From: an uncultured Gammaproteobacteria bacterium
Lineage (GTDB): Bacteria; Pseudomonadota; Gammaproteobacteria; Eutrophobiales; Eutrophobiaceae
Length of the DNA: 64,000 nucleotides
Reading direction: 5' to 3'
Assembly (NCBI GenBank): GCA_943788005.1
Contig: CALSOP010000003.1
Location: 194,690 to 258,689, forward strand
Shown here: positions 8,582 through 18,281 of the stretch, piece by piece
Numbering within the stretch: position 1 is the first letter of the stretch
Layout: each line of letters begins with the position of its first letter
The notes under the pieces: generated by a model
What the model was told of the DNA's origin: nothing
Seen by the model: the letters and a program-made list of their open reading frames with translations, nothing else
Databases searched by the model: none
Position numbers and translations under genes: made by a program

Positions 8582-9970
8582 CTAGTTACGACGCCAAATC
8601 GTGCCTTGCGGCGTATCTTCCAGACTAATACCTAAGGATTGTAGATGATCTCGAATTTGATCGGCTTTTTCATAGTCTTTAGCGCTTTTAGCAGCAACGC
8701 GCTCATCGATAAAATTTTGAATCGCTACTTCATCAAGATCATCTGTACTGGAATCCGATTTCGCTTGCAGAAATGTTTGTGGATCATCCTGTAGTAAGCC
8801 TAAAACAGTCCCAAGGTATCTTAATGTTACTGTCAGTTCTGCTGCCTCTTTTGAGGATTTGTCCGAATTTCTATTTAAATCACGTGCCAGTTCATGCAAC
8901 AACGCAATCGCCTTTGGTGTATTGAAATCGTCATCCATGCAGTCATTGAATTCATCAATAGTCTTTTTAATTGGTTCGCCAGCCGCATCAACGGGTGCAT
9001 CTCTTAATGCGGTATACAAACCATTCAATGCAGACTTGGCTTCTTCCAGATTATCAATAGAATAATTTAACGGGCTGCGATAATGGCTAGACAGGATAAA
9101 GAAGCGAATAACTTCTGGCTGAAATTTTTGTAGCACTTCCCTGACCGTGAAGAAGTTGCCCAATGATTTTGACATTTTTTCTTCATCAACCCTGACAAAG
9201 CCATTGTGTATCCAGACATTGGCAAATTCTTCACCGGTTGAACACACCGATTGCGCGATTTCATTTTCATGGTGCGGGAACTGTAAATCCTGACCACCGC
9301 CATGAATATCAAAGTGGTTACCCAGGCAATGCGTCGACATGGCCGAACATTCGATATGCCAACCGGGACGCCCTTCTCCCCAGGGCGAAGCCCAACTGGG
9401 TTCGCCGGGTTTAGCGGCTTTCCACAAGACAAAATCCAGTGGGTCATCTTTTTCTTGCTGAACTTCTACGCGCTCGCCGGCACGTAACTCTTCGGTGTTT
9501 TTACCGGATAAGCGGCCATAGTTTTCAAACGAACTAACATCAAAATAAACGTCATTGTTTCCAACATAGGCATGCTTTTTATCGATCAATGTCGAGATCA
9601 TCTCGATAATCTGCGGCATGTGCAGGGTCGCTTTGGGCTCATTGTCTGGCGATAGGACACCGAGCGCATCGGAATCTTCATTCATTGCAACAATAAAACG
9701 CTCCGTTAATTCAGAAATCGTTTCATTGTTTTCATTCGCGCGGGCAATGATTTTATCGTCGATATCGGTGATATTACGAACATACGATACATCGAGACCA
9801 CTATGCCTGAGGTATCGCGCAATCATATCGAAAACCACCATGACACGTGCATGACCAATATGACAAAAGTCATAAACGGTCATACCACAGACATACATGC
9901 TTACCTTGCCCGGCTCGATTGGGGTGAAGACTTCTTTTTGTCCGCTTAAACTGTTGTGAATTTTTAGCAC
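8582..9970 (-). CDS. cysS: Cysteinyl-tRNA synthetase
   Basis: Charges tRNA-Cys. The 462-residue length matches the family. Visible marks are the zinc ligands Cys28 (YVCGMT), Cys208, a histidine of FPHHENE at 231-237 and Glu237, the ATP-binding HIGH motif at 37-40 and KMSKS at 265-269. The C-terminal DALR and anticodon-binding region ends in QGTIWRRN. The gene is single and is divergent from ppiB across about 200 bp; that interval holds no gene that I can see. Confidence 0.97.
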   Translation of the reverse strand: MLKIHNSLSGQKEVFTPIEPGKVSMYVCGMTVYDFCHIGHARVMVVFDMIARYLRHSGLDVSYVRNITDIDDKIIARANENNETISELTERFIVAMNEDSDALGVLSPDNEPKATLHMPQIIEMISTLIDKKHAYVGNNDVYFDVSSFENYGRLSGKNTEELRAGERVEVQQEKDDPLDFVLWKAAKPGEPSWASPWGEGRPGWHIECSAMSTHCLGNHFDIHGGGQDLQFPHHENEIAQSVCSTGEEFANVWIHNGFVRVDEEKMSKSLGNFFTVREVLQKFQPEVIRFFILSSHYRSPLNYSIDNLEEAKSALNGLYTALRDAPVDAAGEPIKKTIDEFNDCMDDDFNTPKAIALLHELARDLNRNSDKSSKEAAELTVTLRYLGTVLGLLQDDPQTFLQAKSDSSTDDLDEVAIQNFIDERVAAKSAKDYEKADQIRDHLQSLGISLEDTPQGTIWRRN

Positions 9971-10177
9971 GTTTTTTAATTGATAATGTTGATTTAAAAG
10001 TTCTGATGGTCGCTCCGGACGTCCTGTCCTCTTGCGACATACATTACATCCTGTAAATAACGGCGCATCTTATCGGAAAGGACCTAATGCGACAAAAGGA
10101 ATTTGTCATTCATATCAATCAGGGCATAATCAGAAAATTAAATTTAACATTCAAAATATTAATACTGGAGATTAATC

Positions 10178-10672
10178 ATGAAGGTTTTGTTAACAACAAC
10201 ACTTGGCGAAATAACGCTAGAACTCAATTCTGAAAAGGCCCCGAAAACAGTCGAAAATTTTCTGGCTTATGTAGAGAGCGGTCATTTTGACGGTACTATC
10301 TTTCACCGTGTGATTAAAGATTTCATGGTACAAGGCGGCGGCATGGATAAAGACATGAATTCTAAATCCACCCGAGATTCAATCCAGAATGAAGCCAACA
10401 ATGGCCTTGCTAATGAGTATGGCAGCATCGCCATGGCAAGAACCTCAGATCCCCATTCAGCCTCAGCGCAGTTTTTCATCAACACCAATGATAATGCCTT
10501 CCTTGATTTCTCGTCGGAAACTCAAGATGGTTGGGGTTATTGCGTCTTTGGTAAAGTCGTCGATGGCATTGAAGTCGTCACCAGTATCGAAGAAAAACCA
10601 ACGACCACACGCAATGGGCATCAAGATGTGCCAGAAGAAACGGTAGAAATTGAAAAGGCAGCCATACTTTAA
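10178..10672 (+). CDS. ppiB: Cytoplasmic peptidyl-prolyl cis-trans isomerase, cyclophilin B type
   Basis: A 164-residue cyclophilin without a signal peptide, so cytosolic. The family core is clear: FHRVIKDFMVQGGG (catalytic Arg in FHRV), then MARTSDPHSASAQFFIN and FLDF. A ribosome site (CTGGAGA) sits 7 bp before the ATG. lpxH follows 36 bp downstream on the same strand; the ppiB-lpxH pairing is common in gammaproteobacteria and suggests one transcript. Confidence 0.96.
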   Translation: MKVLLTTTLGEITLELNSEKAPKTVENFLAYVESGHFDGTIFHRVIKDFMVQGGGMDKDMNSKSTRDSIQNEANNGLANEYGSIAMARTSDPHSASAQFFINTNDNAFLDFSSETQDGWGYCVFGKVVDGIEVVTSIEEKPTTTRNGHQDVPEETVEIEKAAIL

Positions 10673-10708
10673 GAGGAATAAGCCCGGATTTATATCGTTG
10701 ATTAATTA

Positions 10709-11464
10709 ATGACAACACTCTTTGTTTCAGATCTGCACCTAAGTTATCGGCGACCGGAAAAAATTGCCTTATTCAAACGATTAATGACTGGCCCTGCATT
10801 AAAGGCTGATGCGCTTTATATACTGGGTGATTTGTTTGATGACTTCTGGATTGGTTGTGATGATGACCATCCTCCCAATCAGGAAGTCATGTCTATTTTA
10901 CGCGATTACTCCGCCAACAGTGCTACGCAATTGTTCATCATGCGCGGTAATCGTGACTTTCATCTCAATCAAGAATTTGCTAACGCAACGGGCTGTACTT
11001 TGATCGAAGATCCAACTGCAATCATGCTTGATGATAAAAAGGTTTTGTTAATGCATGGCGACACCTTGTGTACCGATGATGTGAAGTACCAAAAATGGCG
11101 CCGGTTTATTACTCACCCGATTATTAAATGGATCTATTTCATTATGCCGTTGTCTTTGCGAACAAAAATTTCACGTGACGTTCGCGGTTATGCAGCAGAA
11201 GCAGTACAAAAAAAAGCACCTGAAATAATTGATGTCACTGAAACAGCAGTATTGGATACTTTGAAAAACTTCGGCGTTGAAACATTGATCCACGGTCACA
11301 CACACCGACAAGCAAGGCACGAAATAAAATTTAACAATACGCAAGCAACAAGATTCGTTCTGGGTGAGTGGTTCGAACAAGACTGTGTGTTAGTGCATGA
11401 TAAAACTACTTTCAGGTTTGAACGCGTGGATGACTATATCAAGGAATGTAAGCTAACCCGATAG
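10709..11464 (+). CDS. lpxH: UDP-2,3-diacylglucosamine pyrophosphohydrolase
   Basis: Hydrolyses UDP-2,3-diacylglucosamine to lipid X in lipid A synthesis. This is a peripheral membrane metallophosphatase with two metals. All family blocks are present: D8-x-H10 (SDLHLS), GDLFDDFW, GNRDFH, HGDTLC and GHTHRQ. At 251 residues it is slightly longer than E. coli LpxH. The last 31 codons are duplicated, with about ten changes, at 12246-12348 beyond the higBA module, so this 3' end may have been supplied by the inserted DNA (see findings). Confidence 0.95.
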   Translation: MTTLFVSDLHLSYRRPEKIALFKRLMTGPALKADALYILGDLFDDFWIGCDDDHPPNQEVMSILRDYSANSATQLFIMRGNRDFHLNQEFANATGCTLIEDPTAIMLDDKKVLLMHGDTLCTDDVKYQKWRRFITHPIIKWIYFIMPLSLRTKISRDVRGYAAEAVQKKAPEIIDVTETAVLDTLKNFGVETLIHGHTHRQARHEIKFNNTQATRFVLGEWFEQDCVLVHDKTTFRFERVDDYIKECKLTR

Positions 11465-11575
11465 AAGTATGGGCAGTCCCGAATGGCACTTACTTAAACT
11501 TCAAAGACAATATTTTTCTGATTTGTCATCCCCGCGCACGACTGCATGGATGCACAGAATCGCCCCACTTACTCC

Positions 11576-11866
11576 TTAATACGTAGTTACACGTTCCATC
11601 TTTTGGTACTCACGCTTATTTGTGTTTTCTAACTGCCAAAGATTTAGATTGGTTTGCATACCAATCCAAAAACGTGGCGTGCTGCCTAATACGCGACTCA
11701 AACGAATCGCGATATCTTCAGTCACATCACCACGTTCGTTTACTACTTTCGACATCGTATTTCGCGCAACACCACAACGTCTTGCAAGTTCACTAACCGT
11801 GACACCCGTTTCAGGCAAAATAACATTGCGGATTAACGCACCAGGATGTGAAGGTTTCCGAGACAT
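11576..11866 (-). CDS. higA: HigA-type antitoxin (HTH_XRE)
   Basis: A 96-residue DNA-binding antitoxin. It starts with the HigA signature PSHPGALIRNVILPETG, followed by the helix-turn-helix VSELARRCGVARNTMSKVVNER and the TPRFWIGMQTNLNLW tail. It neutralises the upstream toxin and normally represses the operon. Its ATG shares one base with the toxin stop (TAATG), so the two are translationally coupled, toxin first as is usual for higBA. Confidence 0.93.
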   Translation of the reverse strand: MSRKPSHPGALIRNVILPETGVTVSELARRCGVARNTMSKVVNERGDVTEDIAIRLSRVLGSTPRFWIGMQTNLNLWQLENTNKREYQKMERVTTY

Positions 11867-12153
11867 TAGTGATAATCCTCTAAATTAATATCGGCAACAT
11901 CGTTGCCATTCATACGCCAAGTGATACGCCAGTTTCCTGAAACGCGGACACTATACTCACCTCGTCGCTGACCTTTAAGCCCATGAAAATACAGGCCTGC
12001 GATATCCATTTCCACAGCATCCTCGATGGTATTAAGTGCATCCAATATCACAATTAAACGATCTGCGATTCCTGCACTAATACCGCGTTTATCAGTATAT
12101 CGAGGATCATCGAAGAAACGCTTCAATCCCTTGTGGCGAAACTTTTTAATCAT
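11866..12153 (-). CDS. higB: HigB-type ribosome-dependent mRNA endonuclease toxin
   Basis: A 95-residue RelE-superfamily toxin: IKKFRHKGLKRFFDD at the start, LHGLKG-like YFHGLKGQRRGEYSVRVS and NWRITWRM in the core, and a terminal EDYH. These toxins cleave mRNA in the ribosomal A site. The module lies in a segment inserted between the working lpxH 3' end and a displaced copy of it, a sign of recent acquisition. Confidence 0.93.
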   Translation of the reverse strand: MIKKFRHKGLKRFFDDPRYTDKRGISAGIADRLIVILDALNTIEDAVEMDIAGLYFHGLKGQRRGEYSVRVSGNWRITWRMNGNDVADINLEDYH

Positions 12154-12245
12154 AGATGATTTAGAGTGTATTCAATATGATTACATATTGCAACTAAAGT
12201 AAATACAAAGAAAGTTGTACCTGACCCCACTTATTTTCTAGATGT

Positions 12246-12348
12246 GTGGTTCGAACAAGACTGTGTGTTAGTACATGATAAAACAACTTTCAGATTTGAA
12301 CGCGTGGAAGACTATATCAAGGAATGCGAATTAACCCAGAGTGCCTGA
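12246..12348 (+). pseudogene. lpxH: Displaced 3' end of lpxH (second copy of the last ~33 codons)
   Basis: From GTGGTTCGAACAAGACTG onward this stretch matches 11368-11464 base for base except for about ten differences, most of them synonymous. It decodes as WFEQDCVLVHDKTTFRFERV then EDYIKECELTQSA and a stop. It has no start or body. The final 18 bases overlap the ampE stop region on the other strand. It is best read as the original end of lpxH pushed aside by the 780-bp insertion carrying higBA. Confidence 0.85.
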
Positions 12349-13194
12349 TAAGGTCATGATGCCTAATATGGCAAGCCATATAATCAAGGTTCTATTGAGT
12401 AAGCTTTTAAGCTCATCTATCCAATAAGATTTTTCTCTCTCAGGCACTACAACATCTGATCGGTATTGTAAGGCCCCTATTCCCGCATTGGTTAATACCT
12501 GATCATTCACTGCAAAGGATAAGTGTTCTGCCTTGCTCCAACCCGGTAGAGCATCCACAAGATGTCCAGCAAGGGCAAGCCCAAGCACCATTAGTCTTGA
12601 TGATGGCCATTCGAGAATATTCATTAAAATAGAATTACTATCAGCAAAACCACTTCGAACCTCGCTAAACTCATCATTTATTTGATTAACCAATCGATAA
12701 AGTAATGCACCAACGGCACCAAGGATTAAAAACCAAAAAATAACACCAAAGGTACGTTTGTGTGATTCCACCAAACTAGATTTAATGATGGCGATTTCAT
12801 CTGAATCATTTTCGCTAAGCAGCGTTTCATCGATTAAACCTCCCGCTAATTCAGTGGCCGCACCAACATTATCCTCGTCTACTGCAGTAATATATTCATC
12901 AAGCCGGTTATCAAGATCTTCTGGTGCAAGACAATAAATCAATACGACAAGCGATATCACTATCTCTACGAACCATGGCAATGAGCATGTAAGATACAAC
13001 ACGATAAGAAGACCAGATAGCGCAACTGACAAGACAATCAATAAACCGAATGTCCCGTCCCAGAACTTATATTGCGCTAATCTTTTCTCTAAGCCGTAAT
13101 ATAAGGAAATACACCAATTAAAATTACGAAAGCGTTCCAATCCGCCCAGAAAAAAATCCAGGCTTAGAGCGATGAGAATAATGATTAATGTCAT
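12331..13194 (-). CDS. ampE: AmpE-like inner-membrane protein
   Basis: The 287-residue protein has transmembrane helices at about 1-15, 45-90, 150-170, 195-215 and 265-285. It also has the AmpE marks LLLALSLDFF-like start and LIYCLAPEDLDNRL. AmpE accompanies AmpD in cell-wall recycling and beta-lactamase regulation, but its biochemical role is unsettled. It overlaps ampD by 4 bp (ATGA) on the same strand. The stop codon lies inside the displaced lpxH tail on the opposite strand, so lpxH and ampE were once close convergent neighbours. Confidence 0.85.
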   Translation of the reverse strand: MTLIIILIALSLDFFLGGLERFRNFNWCISLYYGLEKRLAQYKFWDGTFGLLIVLSVALSGLLIVLYLTCSLPWFVEIVISLVVLIYCLAPEDLDNRLDEYITAVDEDNVGAATELAGGLIDETLLSENDSDEIAIIKSSLVESHKRTFGVIFWFLILGAVGALLYRLVNQINDEFSEVRSGFADSNSILMNILEWPSSRLMVLGLALAGHLVDALPGWSKAEHLSFAVNDQVLTNAGIGALQYRSDVVVPEREKSYWIDELKSLLNRTLIIWLAILGIMTLSGTLG

Positions 13195-13793
13195 AGTGTC
13201 AGTAAGGATAAGTAGTAGTTTTTGTCAAAAGCCGGACCAGGATCAGTTTTACGCCCCGGCGCAATATCACTATGACCCACAATACGATCTTTTGTGATCT
13301 TGTTCCAGCGTTGGCATATCATATCCGTTACCTCTGCTAAAGTAGTGTATTGAATTTCACAATAAGCTTCTTCATCACAACCTTCAAGCTCTATACCTAT
13401 AGCAAAATCATTACATTGCTTACGGCCGTTGAAAGATGATTCTCCGGCATGCCATGCACGTTTAGTAAAAGGAACGTATTGTGTTACCTCACCTTTACGA
13501 TCGATCAGTACATGGGACGACACACGTAATTCATGTATCTCAGCAAAATACGGGTGCGCCTCAGGAATTAATGCATTGGTAAATAGCTGGTCAATGAAAC
13601 CACCACCATACTCGTTAGGTGGCAAGCTTATACCGTGAATCACCAATAGGTCGATGTCTGCTAGGTTTGGTCGTTCGTCACAATTGGGAGATTGAACAAT
13701 ACGTGCACCAACTAACCATGCACCATCTTCATCAATCTGATAATTCAATCTCTTCAATTTCAATACCTGTATTGGCCTGTTAAGCTTAAGCAT
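13191..13793 (-). CDS. ampD: 1,6-anhydro-N-acetylmuramyl-L-alanine amidase
   Basis: A cytosolic zinc amidase of peptidoglycan recycling that removes the peptide from anhydro-muropeptides. The N-acetylmuramoyl-L-alanine amidase type 2 fold shows zinc-ligand regions LLVIHGISLPP, AWHAGESSFNGRKQCNDFAIGIELEG and VGHSDIAPGRKTDPGPAF. At 200 residues it is close to the usual 183-190 plus a short N-terminal extension. ampE follows with an ATGA overlap. egtC starts on the opposite strand 41 bp away. Confidence 0.95.
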   Translation of the reverse strand: MLKLNRPIQVLKLKRLNYQIDEDGAWLVGARIVQSPNCDERPNLADIDLLVIHGISLPPNEYGGGFIDQLFTNALIPEAHPYFAEIHELRVSSHVLIDRKGEVTQYVPFTKRAWHAGESSFNGRKQCNDFAIGIELEGCDEEAYCEIQYTTLAEVTDMICQRWNKITKDRIVGHSDIAPGRKTDPGPAFDKNYYLSLLTL

Positions 13794-13834
13794 TAAAATA
13801 ACATAACCGTGACGAATCTAAAGAGAGAATTTGA

Positions 13835-14600
13835 ATGTGCCGCTTAGCCGCCTATCTTGGTACTGAGATATCACTATCCGCATTTTTGCAGGAACATGAG
13901 CATAGCCTTATCCAGCAATCATGGGCTCCCAAAGAAATGCAAGACGGCACATTAAATGCCGATGGCTATGGTGTTGCATGGCTAGCAGACAATAACATTC
14001 CCAGTCGCTATAAAAATGTTTTGCCTATATGGTCTGATACAAACTTGAATAGCCTAGGTCGGTCGCTTAGTAGTCAACTATGGTTAGCAAATGTCCGTGG
14101 CGCTACACCGGGTCAGGGAATTAGTGAAGCTAATACTCAACCCTTTATAAAAGACAATTTGATCTTTACCCATAACGGTAGCTTGAAGCCATTTAATAAC
14201 ATAACTAAAGCACGTTTTTTAGATATATTGCCGAATACGATCAGCGCAGATATAACCGGCGATTCAGACTCATTATATTTGTTCGCTTTATTGCAACTAC
14301 ACTTACAAAATCAAACGTCGATATCCAATGCCCTGATTTCGGCGATGAAGGATTTAAAGTCGATATGTAGTGACTCGGTATCGGCTCTATTAAATATAGT
14401 CATCAGTGATGGAGGACTCATTGTATGCCTGTCGACATGCATTGAATGCTAATTGCCCAAGTCTTTATTATCTCTTTAAAGAAGATAATGTTTGGCTAGC
14501 ATCAGAACCACTCTCTCCAAACGATGGATGGGTAACTTTCCCTGAACATAGCATTATTCGTTTTAATCGTTCTGGAGTAATTGAAGATTACAGTCTATGA
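13835..14600 (+). pseudogene. egtC: Class II glutamine amidotransferase, EgtC-like (one frameshift)
   Basis: The first frame gives MCRLAAYLG with Cys2 as nucleophile, then LNADGYGVAW and FTHNGSLKPF, the Ntn-hydrolase amidotransferase pattern of EgtC (gamma-glutamyl removal in ergothioneine synthesis). It stops at 14452. The shifted frame continues as DSLYACRHALNANCPSLYYL and ends at 14600. The total of 766 bp is 255 codons plus one base, so one extra base near 14411-14415 (GGAGGA) explains it. It overlaps the next gene by ATGA, so the original pair was coupled. Confidence 0.8.
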
Positions 14601-15752
14601 GCAGGTTGATTGCGACGTTTCGCTTATTACAAAACGAAGCTATTGATATCGTCAGTGCCGTAAGCGGAAGAACATTATCATAAACAGTTTCACCCCGACT
14701 TAAGCCCCATTGGTTGGCACCTTGGGCATTGCGTTTTTACAGAAAGCTACTGGATAAAAGAACAATTACTAGAAAAAAAAGTTATCGATGATGCCTTAAG
14801 ATCTCTTTACATTCCTGAATTAAGTATTAAACAATCACGCGGCTCAGCATTGCCAGAAAAAGATACGATGATTGCATGGGCTAAAGACATACAAGCAGAA
14901 AACTATTGCTTGCTCGAGTCAGCAGTTACTCAACTTACTTCACATAAACTATTAATAAATGATTATTTAATTCATTTTTTAATACAGCACTACTCACAAC
15001 ATATTGAAACCATGATGATGGTTCTAACGGCAATACAGATTCAAAGTAATCACACTGAATTTGTTCCATCCAGAACCTTAGAGTCTCATCAACAACAGAA
15101 TGAGTTTATAACGATTGAATCCAGCATCTACAACATTGGTAATAAAGAAAATAATTTGCCTTATGATAACGAACATCCAATTCACAGCGTAGAATTGAAT
15201 AGCTTTAAAATAGCACGCTCACCAGTATCAAATGGTGATTACTTGAACTTCATAAACTCAGCGGTTTATTCGTCAAAAGAAGTTTGGTCCGATAAGGGCT
15301 GGGAATGGTTTAGCAATGACAAAACCGCGCATCCATATCATTGGCAAAAACATAAGAATGGAGATTGGTATGGCATCGACCATCAAGGTCCGTATTCGCT
15401 AGATGAGCACCAAGCCATTTATGGCTTAAACTATTTTGAAGTTGAGGCTTATGCAAGATGGGTTGGCGGAAGGTTACCCCATGAATACGAATGGGAAGCG
15501 GCGGCTAAAAATTATCAATTAGAACAAACGGGATCTGTCTGGGAATGGTGCGGGAATGAATTTCATCCCTATGATGGTTTTTCTCCGTATCCTTACGCAG
15601 GCTATTCAGCGCCCTACTTTGATGGTCAACATTATGTAGTAAAGGGTGGGAGTCGATATACAAAAGAGCATATTAAGCGAGCAAGTTTTCGGAATTATTA
15701 TCAAGCTGACAAGCGGCATATTTTTGCAGGTTGTCGATTAGTTTATGACTGA
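14597..15752 (+). pseudogene. egtB: EgtB-like non-heme iron sulfoxide synthase (one frameshift)
   Basis: The ATG at 14597 overlaps the egtC stop. The N-terminal DinB-like domain carries the iron-ligand pattern (IGWHLGHCVFTESYW, and a C-terminal-side HYSQH in IQHYSQHIE). The C-terminal FGE/sulfatase-modifying domain shows RLPHEYEWEAAAK, GSVWEWCGNEFHPYDGF and VVKGGSRYT. The span of 1156 bp equals 385 codons plus one base, and the frame breaks near 14665 (AGCGGAAGAA). EgtB joins cysteine to a trimethylhistidine. No EgtD methyltransferase gene is present in the window. Confidence 0.8.
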
Positions 15753-15775
15753 AAATATAGTGCGCCAAAGTTAAG

Positions 15776-16246
15776 CTATTCGGATGCGGACTCGAGTAAT
15801 TTCACAAGTTTCTTATTTTTAGTTTTTTCAGCCATGGTAATGGCTGTTTTTTCTTTTTTATCTGCAAGAGTCACGTCGGCCCCGGCATTTAATAACACTT
15901 CAACAATATCCATTCTCTTACTCACGACTGCCAGCATCAATGCAGTTTTGCCCTGTTCATCGGCCAAATCCACATCAACGCCTTCAACGACAAGTTCCTG
16001 AACAATGCTCCGATTACCATTATAGGCCGCACTCATTGACGCTGTTCGTCCAGATTTATTTTTGGCATTTACATTATAGCCACTCGATAACATCGCTTTG
16101 ACCTGACTTAAACGTCCTTCTTTAGCCGCTGTATAGAATTTTAGTTCCTTAGCTTTATCTTCAGTAGATTCTTCTGCAGCAAATGCTCCCGTCTGAGAAA
16201 AGCATGACAATAAGATAATCAAGAAATGTTGTATCAATTTATGCAT
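15776..16246 (-). CDS. Secreted ankyrin-repeat protein
   Basis: The 156-residue protein has a signal peptide (LIQHFLIILLSCFSQTGAFA, cleavage near residue 23) followed by about four ankyrin repeats. These include AAKEGRLSQVKAMLSSGYNVN, TASMSAAYNGNRSIVQELV, KTALMLAVVSKRMDIVEVLL and TAITMAEKTKNKKLVKLL. It is probably a periplasmic protein-binding module. The gene stands alone on this strand, divergent from the aspartic protease. Confidence 0.8.
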   Translation of the reverse strand: MHKLIQHFLIILLSCFSQTGAFAAEESTEDKAKELKFYTAAKEGRLSQVKAMLSSGYNVNAKNKSGRTASMSAAYNGNRSIVQELVVEGVDVDLADEQGKTALMLAVVSKRMDIVEVLLNAGADVTLADKKEKTAITMAEKTKNKKLVKLLESASE

Positions 16247-16318
16247 ATTAATAAGTCATCACTCTAAATATATTGTTTCTATAGTGCTGATAGCGGCATG
16301 TATGACAAAATCTGAAGT

Positions 16319-16834
16319 ATGAATGAAGACAATTTTCAAAAACGCCTTGGAAAAGGCATGACTGTATTAGGCTGGATAGTCGTTCTCGGTATTTTAACTG
16401 TCTATTTTTCCCGGTATCTCGACCAGCAAAACAATCCAAACAAAGCCTTATCCACTTCACAAACTGACGACTATAAACAAGTACAGTTACAGAGAAATCG
16501 CTACGGTCATTATCTTGCTAATGGCATGATCAATAGCACGGAAGTTGTGTTTTTACTCGATACAGGTGCAACTGATATCACTATTCCTGAAAAGATTGCT
16601 CAAAAATTAAGACTAAAAGCCGGAATAAAAATACCCGTACAAACAGCTAATGGTCAGACCGTTGTTTACGCTACGACATTAGATAGTGTCAGCATCGGCG
16701 AAATAGAATTGCATGGTGTCAATGCCAATATTAACCCCTACATGCAAGGCGAAGAGGTGCTCTTGGGAATGAGTTTTTTAAGACATCTCGATTTCGCACA
16801 ACAAGGGGAACAACTGCTCATTCGACAATATTGA
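16319..16834 (+). CDS. Membrane-anchored retroviral-type aspartic protease
   Basis: The 171-residue protein has an N-terminal membrane helix (about 13-30, MTVLGWIVVLGILTVYF) and one pepsin/retropepsin-like domain. Its active-site triplet is D81-T-G83 (VFLLDTGATDITIP) and the flap-proximal VLLGMSFLRHLDF follows. Single-domain proteins of this kind (TIGR02281-type) dimerise to form the site. It is widespread in proteobacteria and the substrate is unknown. It lies 70 bp before the symporter gene on the same strand. Confidence 0.85.
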   Translation: MNEDNFQKRLGKGMTVLGWIVVLGILTVYFSRYLDQQNNPNKALSTSQTDDYKQVQLQRNRYGHYLANGMINSTEVVFLLDTGATDITIPEKIAQKLRLKAGIKIPVQTANGQTVVYATTLDSVSIGEIELHGVNANINPYMQGEEVLLGMSFLRHLDFAQQGEQLLIRQY

Positions 16835-16904
16835 GTGATAACGATTAAACTATCCTCTTTTCAATCATAGTCTTAAGCAATCGAACGGAAACGATAGCAA
16901 CGTT

Positions 16905-18281
16905 ATGCAATGGTTACTGGATAAGCTAACTACATTAAGCAGCATCATTTGGGGAGAGTACCTGCTCATCCCGCTATTGGCGATCGTGGGCATTTATCTG
17001 ACGATTGGACTTCGCGCCATGCCTTGGCGAAAAATACCCCTCGCATTTCAAACCTTGTGGCAAGGCCGAAAGGGTTCATCTAAAAACAAAGGTGATATCA
17101 GTCCATTTCAAGCCTTGATGACGGCCCTTTCTGCGACTGTTGGTACTGGCAATATTGCTGGTGTTGCCACAGCGATTTATTTTGGCGGGCCTGGCGCAAT
17201 ATTCTGGATGTGGGTCATTGCGATTTTCGGGATGGCCACAAAATACGCCGAAGCTGTGCTCGCTGTTAGTTACAGAGAGACCGATGCACTTGGCAATTAC
17301 GTCGGTGGTCCAATGTACTATATCCGTAATGGTTTGGGTGACAACTGGCGCTGGATGGCTGCGTCGTTCGCTTTTTTTGCGATGATTGCTGCTTTTGGGA
17401 TCGGTAATATGGTGCAATCCAACTCTGTCGCAGATGAGATTCGTTCAAGCTTTAGTGTCCCGACCTGGGTTACTGGCACTGTGTTGGCTGTACTCGCCTC
17501 CTTTGTGATTATTGGCGGCGTAAAACGTATCGCACAGGTTGCCTCAAAACTGGTGCCTTTCATGGCAGCAATTTATATCGTTGCTGCGTTGGCAATCATT
17601 CTCTTAAATATAGAAAAATTACCTGCTGCATTTTTACTCATTATCGAAAGCGCGTTTACCGGCTCTGCTGCAAGTGGCGGTTTTCTGGGCGCATCCATCT
17701 GGATGGCAATACGCTGGGGTTTTGCCAGAGGCATCTTCTCAAACGAGTCAGGTCTAGGTAGTGCACCAATTGCTCATGCTGCTGCCCAAACTAATGACCC
17801 GGTTAAACAAGGCATGGTAGCTATGTTAGGCACCTTTATTGATACCCTAATTCTATGTAGCCTTACTGCATTCGTCATTATTATTACTGGAGCATGGGAA
17901 AGCGGACTACAAGGTGCGCCGATGACATCACTTGCATTCTCAAGTGGCCTATATGGTTATGGAAGTTATGTCGTTAGTTTTGGTCTGATCTTATTTGCCT
18001 TCAGCACCATACTCGGTTGGAGTTATTACGGTGAACGATGTGCGAGTTATCTGTTTGGTACAACAATTATAATTTACTATCGAATAGTATGGATTATAGC
18101 GATCTTTGTTGGCGCAGTTGTAAAATTGGAAATTGTCTGGACGTTTGCAGATGTACTCAATGGATTGATGGCCTTACCCAATCTTGTCGCCTTGTTACTG
18201 CTTAGCCCCATTGTCTTTAGTAAAACACGTCAATATTTTAATAATAAAAATTCAAAATGGTCATTAACCAGAAAGATATAA
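16905..18281 (+). CDS. Sodium:alanine (AGCS-family) amino-acid symporter
   Basis: The 458-residue protein has about eleven transmembrane helices. Family signatures are DISPFQALMTALSATVGTGN near the start, YVGGPMYYIRNGLG, GFARGIFSNESGLGSAPIAH and ILGWSYYGERCASYLFG. It imports alanine or glycine with Na+. The substrate cannot be told from sequence alone. The 3' end overlaps the nadC start by 25 bp. Confidence 0.92.
   Translation: MQWLLDKLTTLSSIIWGEYLLIPLLAIVGIYLTIGLRAMPWRKIPLAFQTLWQGRKGSSKNKGDISPFQALMTALSATVGTGNIAGVATAIYFGGPGAIFWMWVIAIFGMATKYAEAVLAVSYRETDALGNYVGGPMYYIRNGLGDNWRWMAASFAFFAMIAAFGIGNMVQSNSVADEIRSSFSVPTWVTGTVLAVLASFVIIGGVKRIAQVASKLVPFMAAIYIVAALAIILLNIEKLPAAFLLIIESAFTGSAASGGFLGASIWMAIRWGFARGIFSNESGLGSAPIAHAAAQTNDPVKQGMVAMLGTFIDTLILCSLTAFVIIITGAWESGLQGAPMTSLAFSSGLYGYGSYVVSFGLILFAFSTILGWSYYGERCASYLFGTTIIIYYRIVWIIAIFVGAVVKLEIVWTFADVLNGLMALPNLVALLLLSPIVFSKTRQYFNNKNSKWSLTRKI

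Noticed and set aside
13835..14600. Programmed frameshifting in egtC
   Set aside because: There is no slippery heptamer or stimulatory structure, and single-base insertions of the same kind break many unrelated genes nearby.
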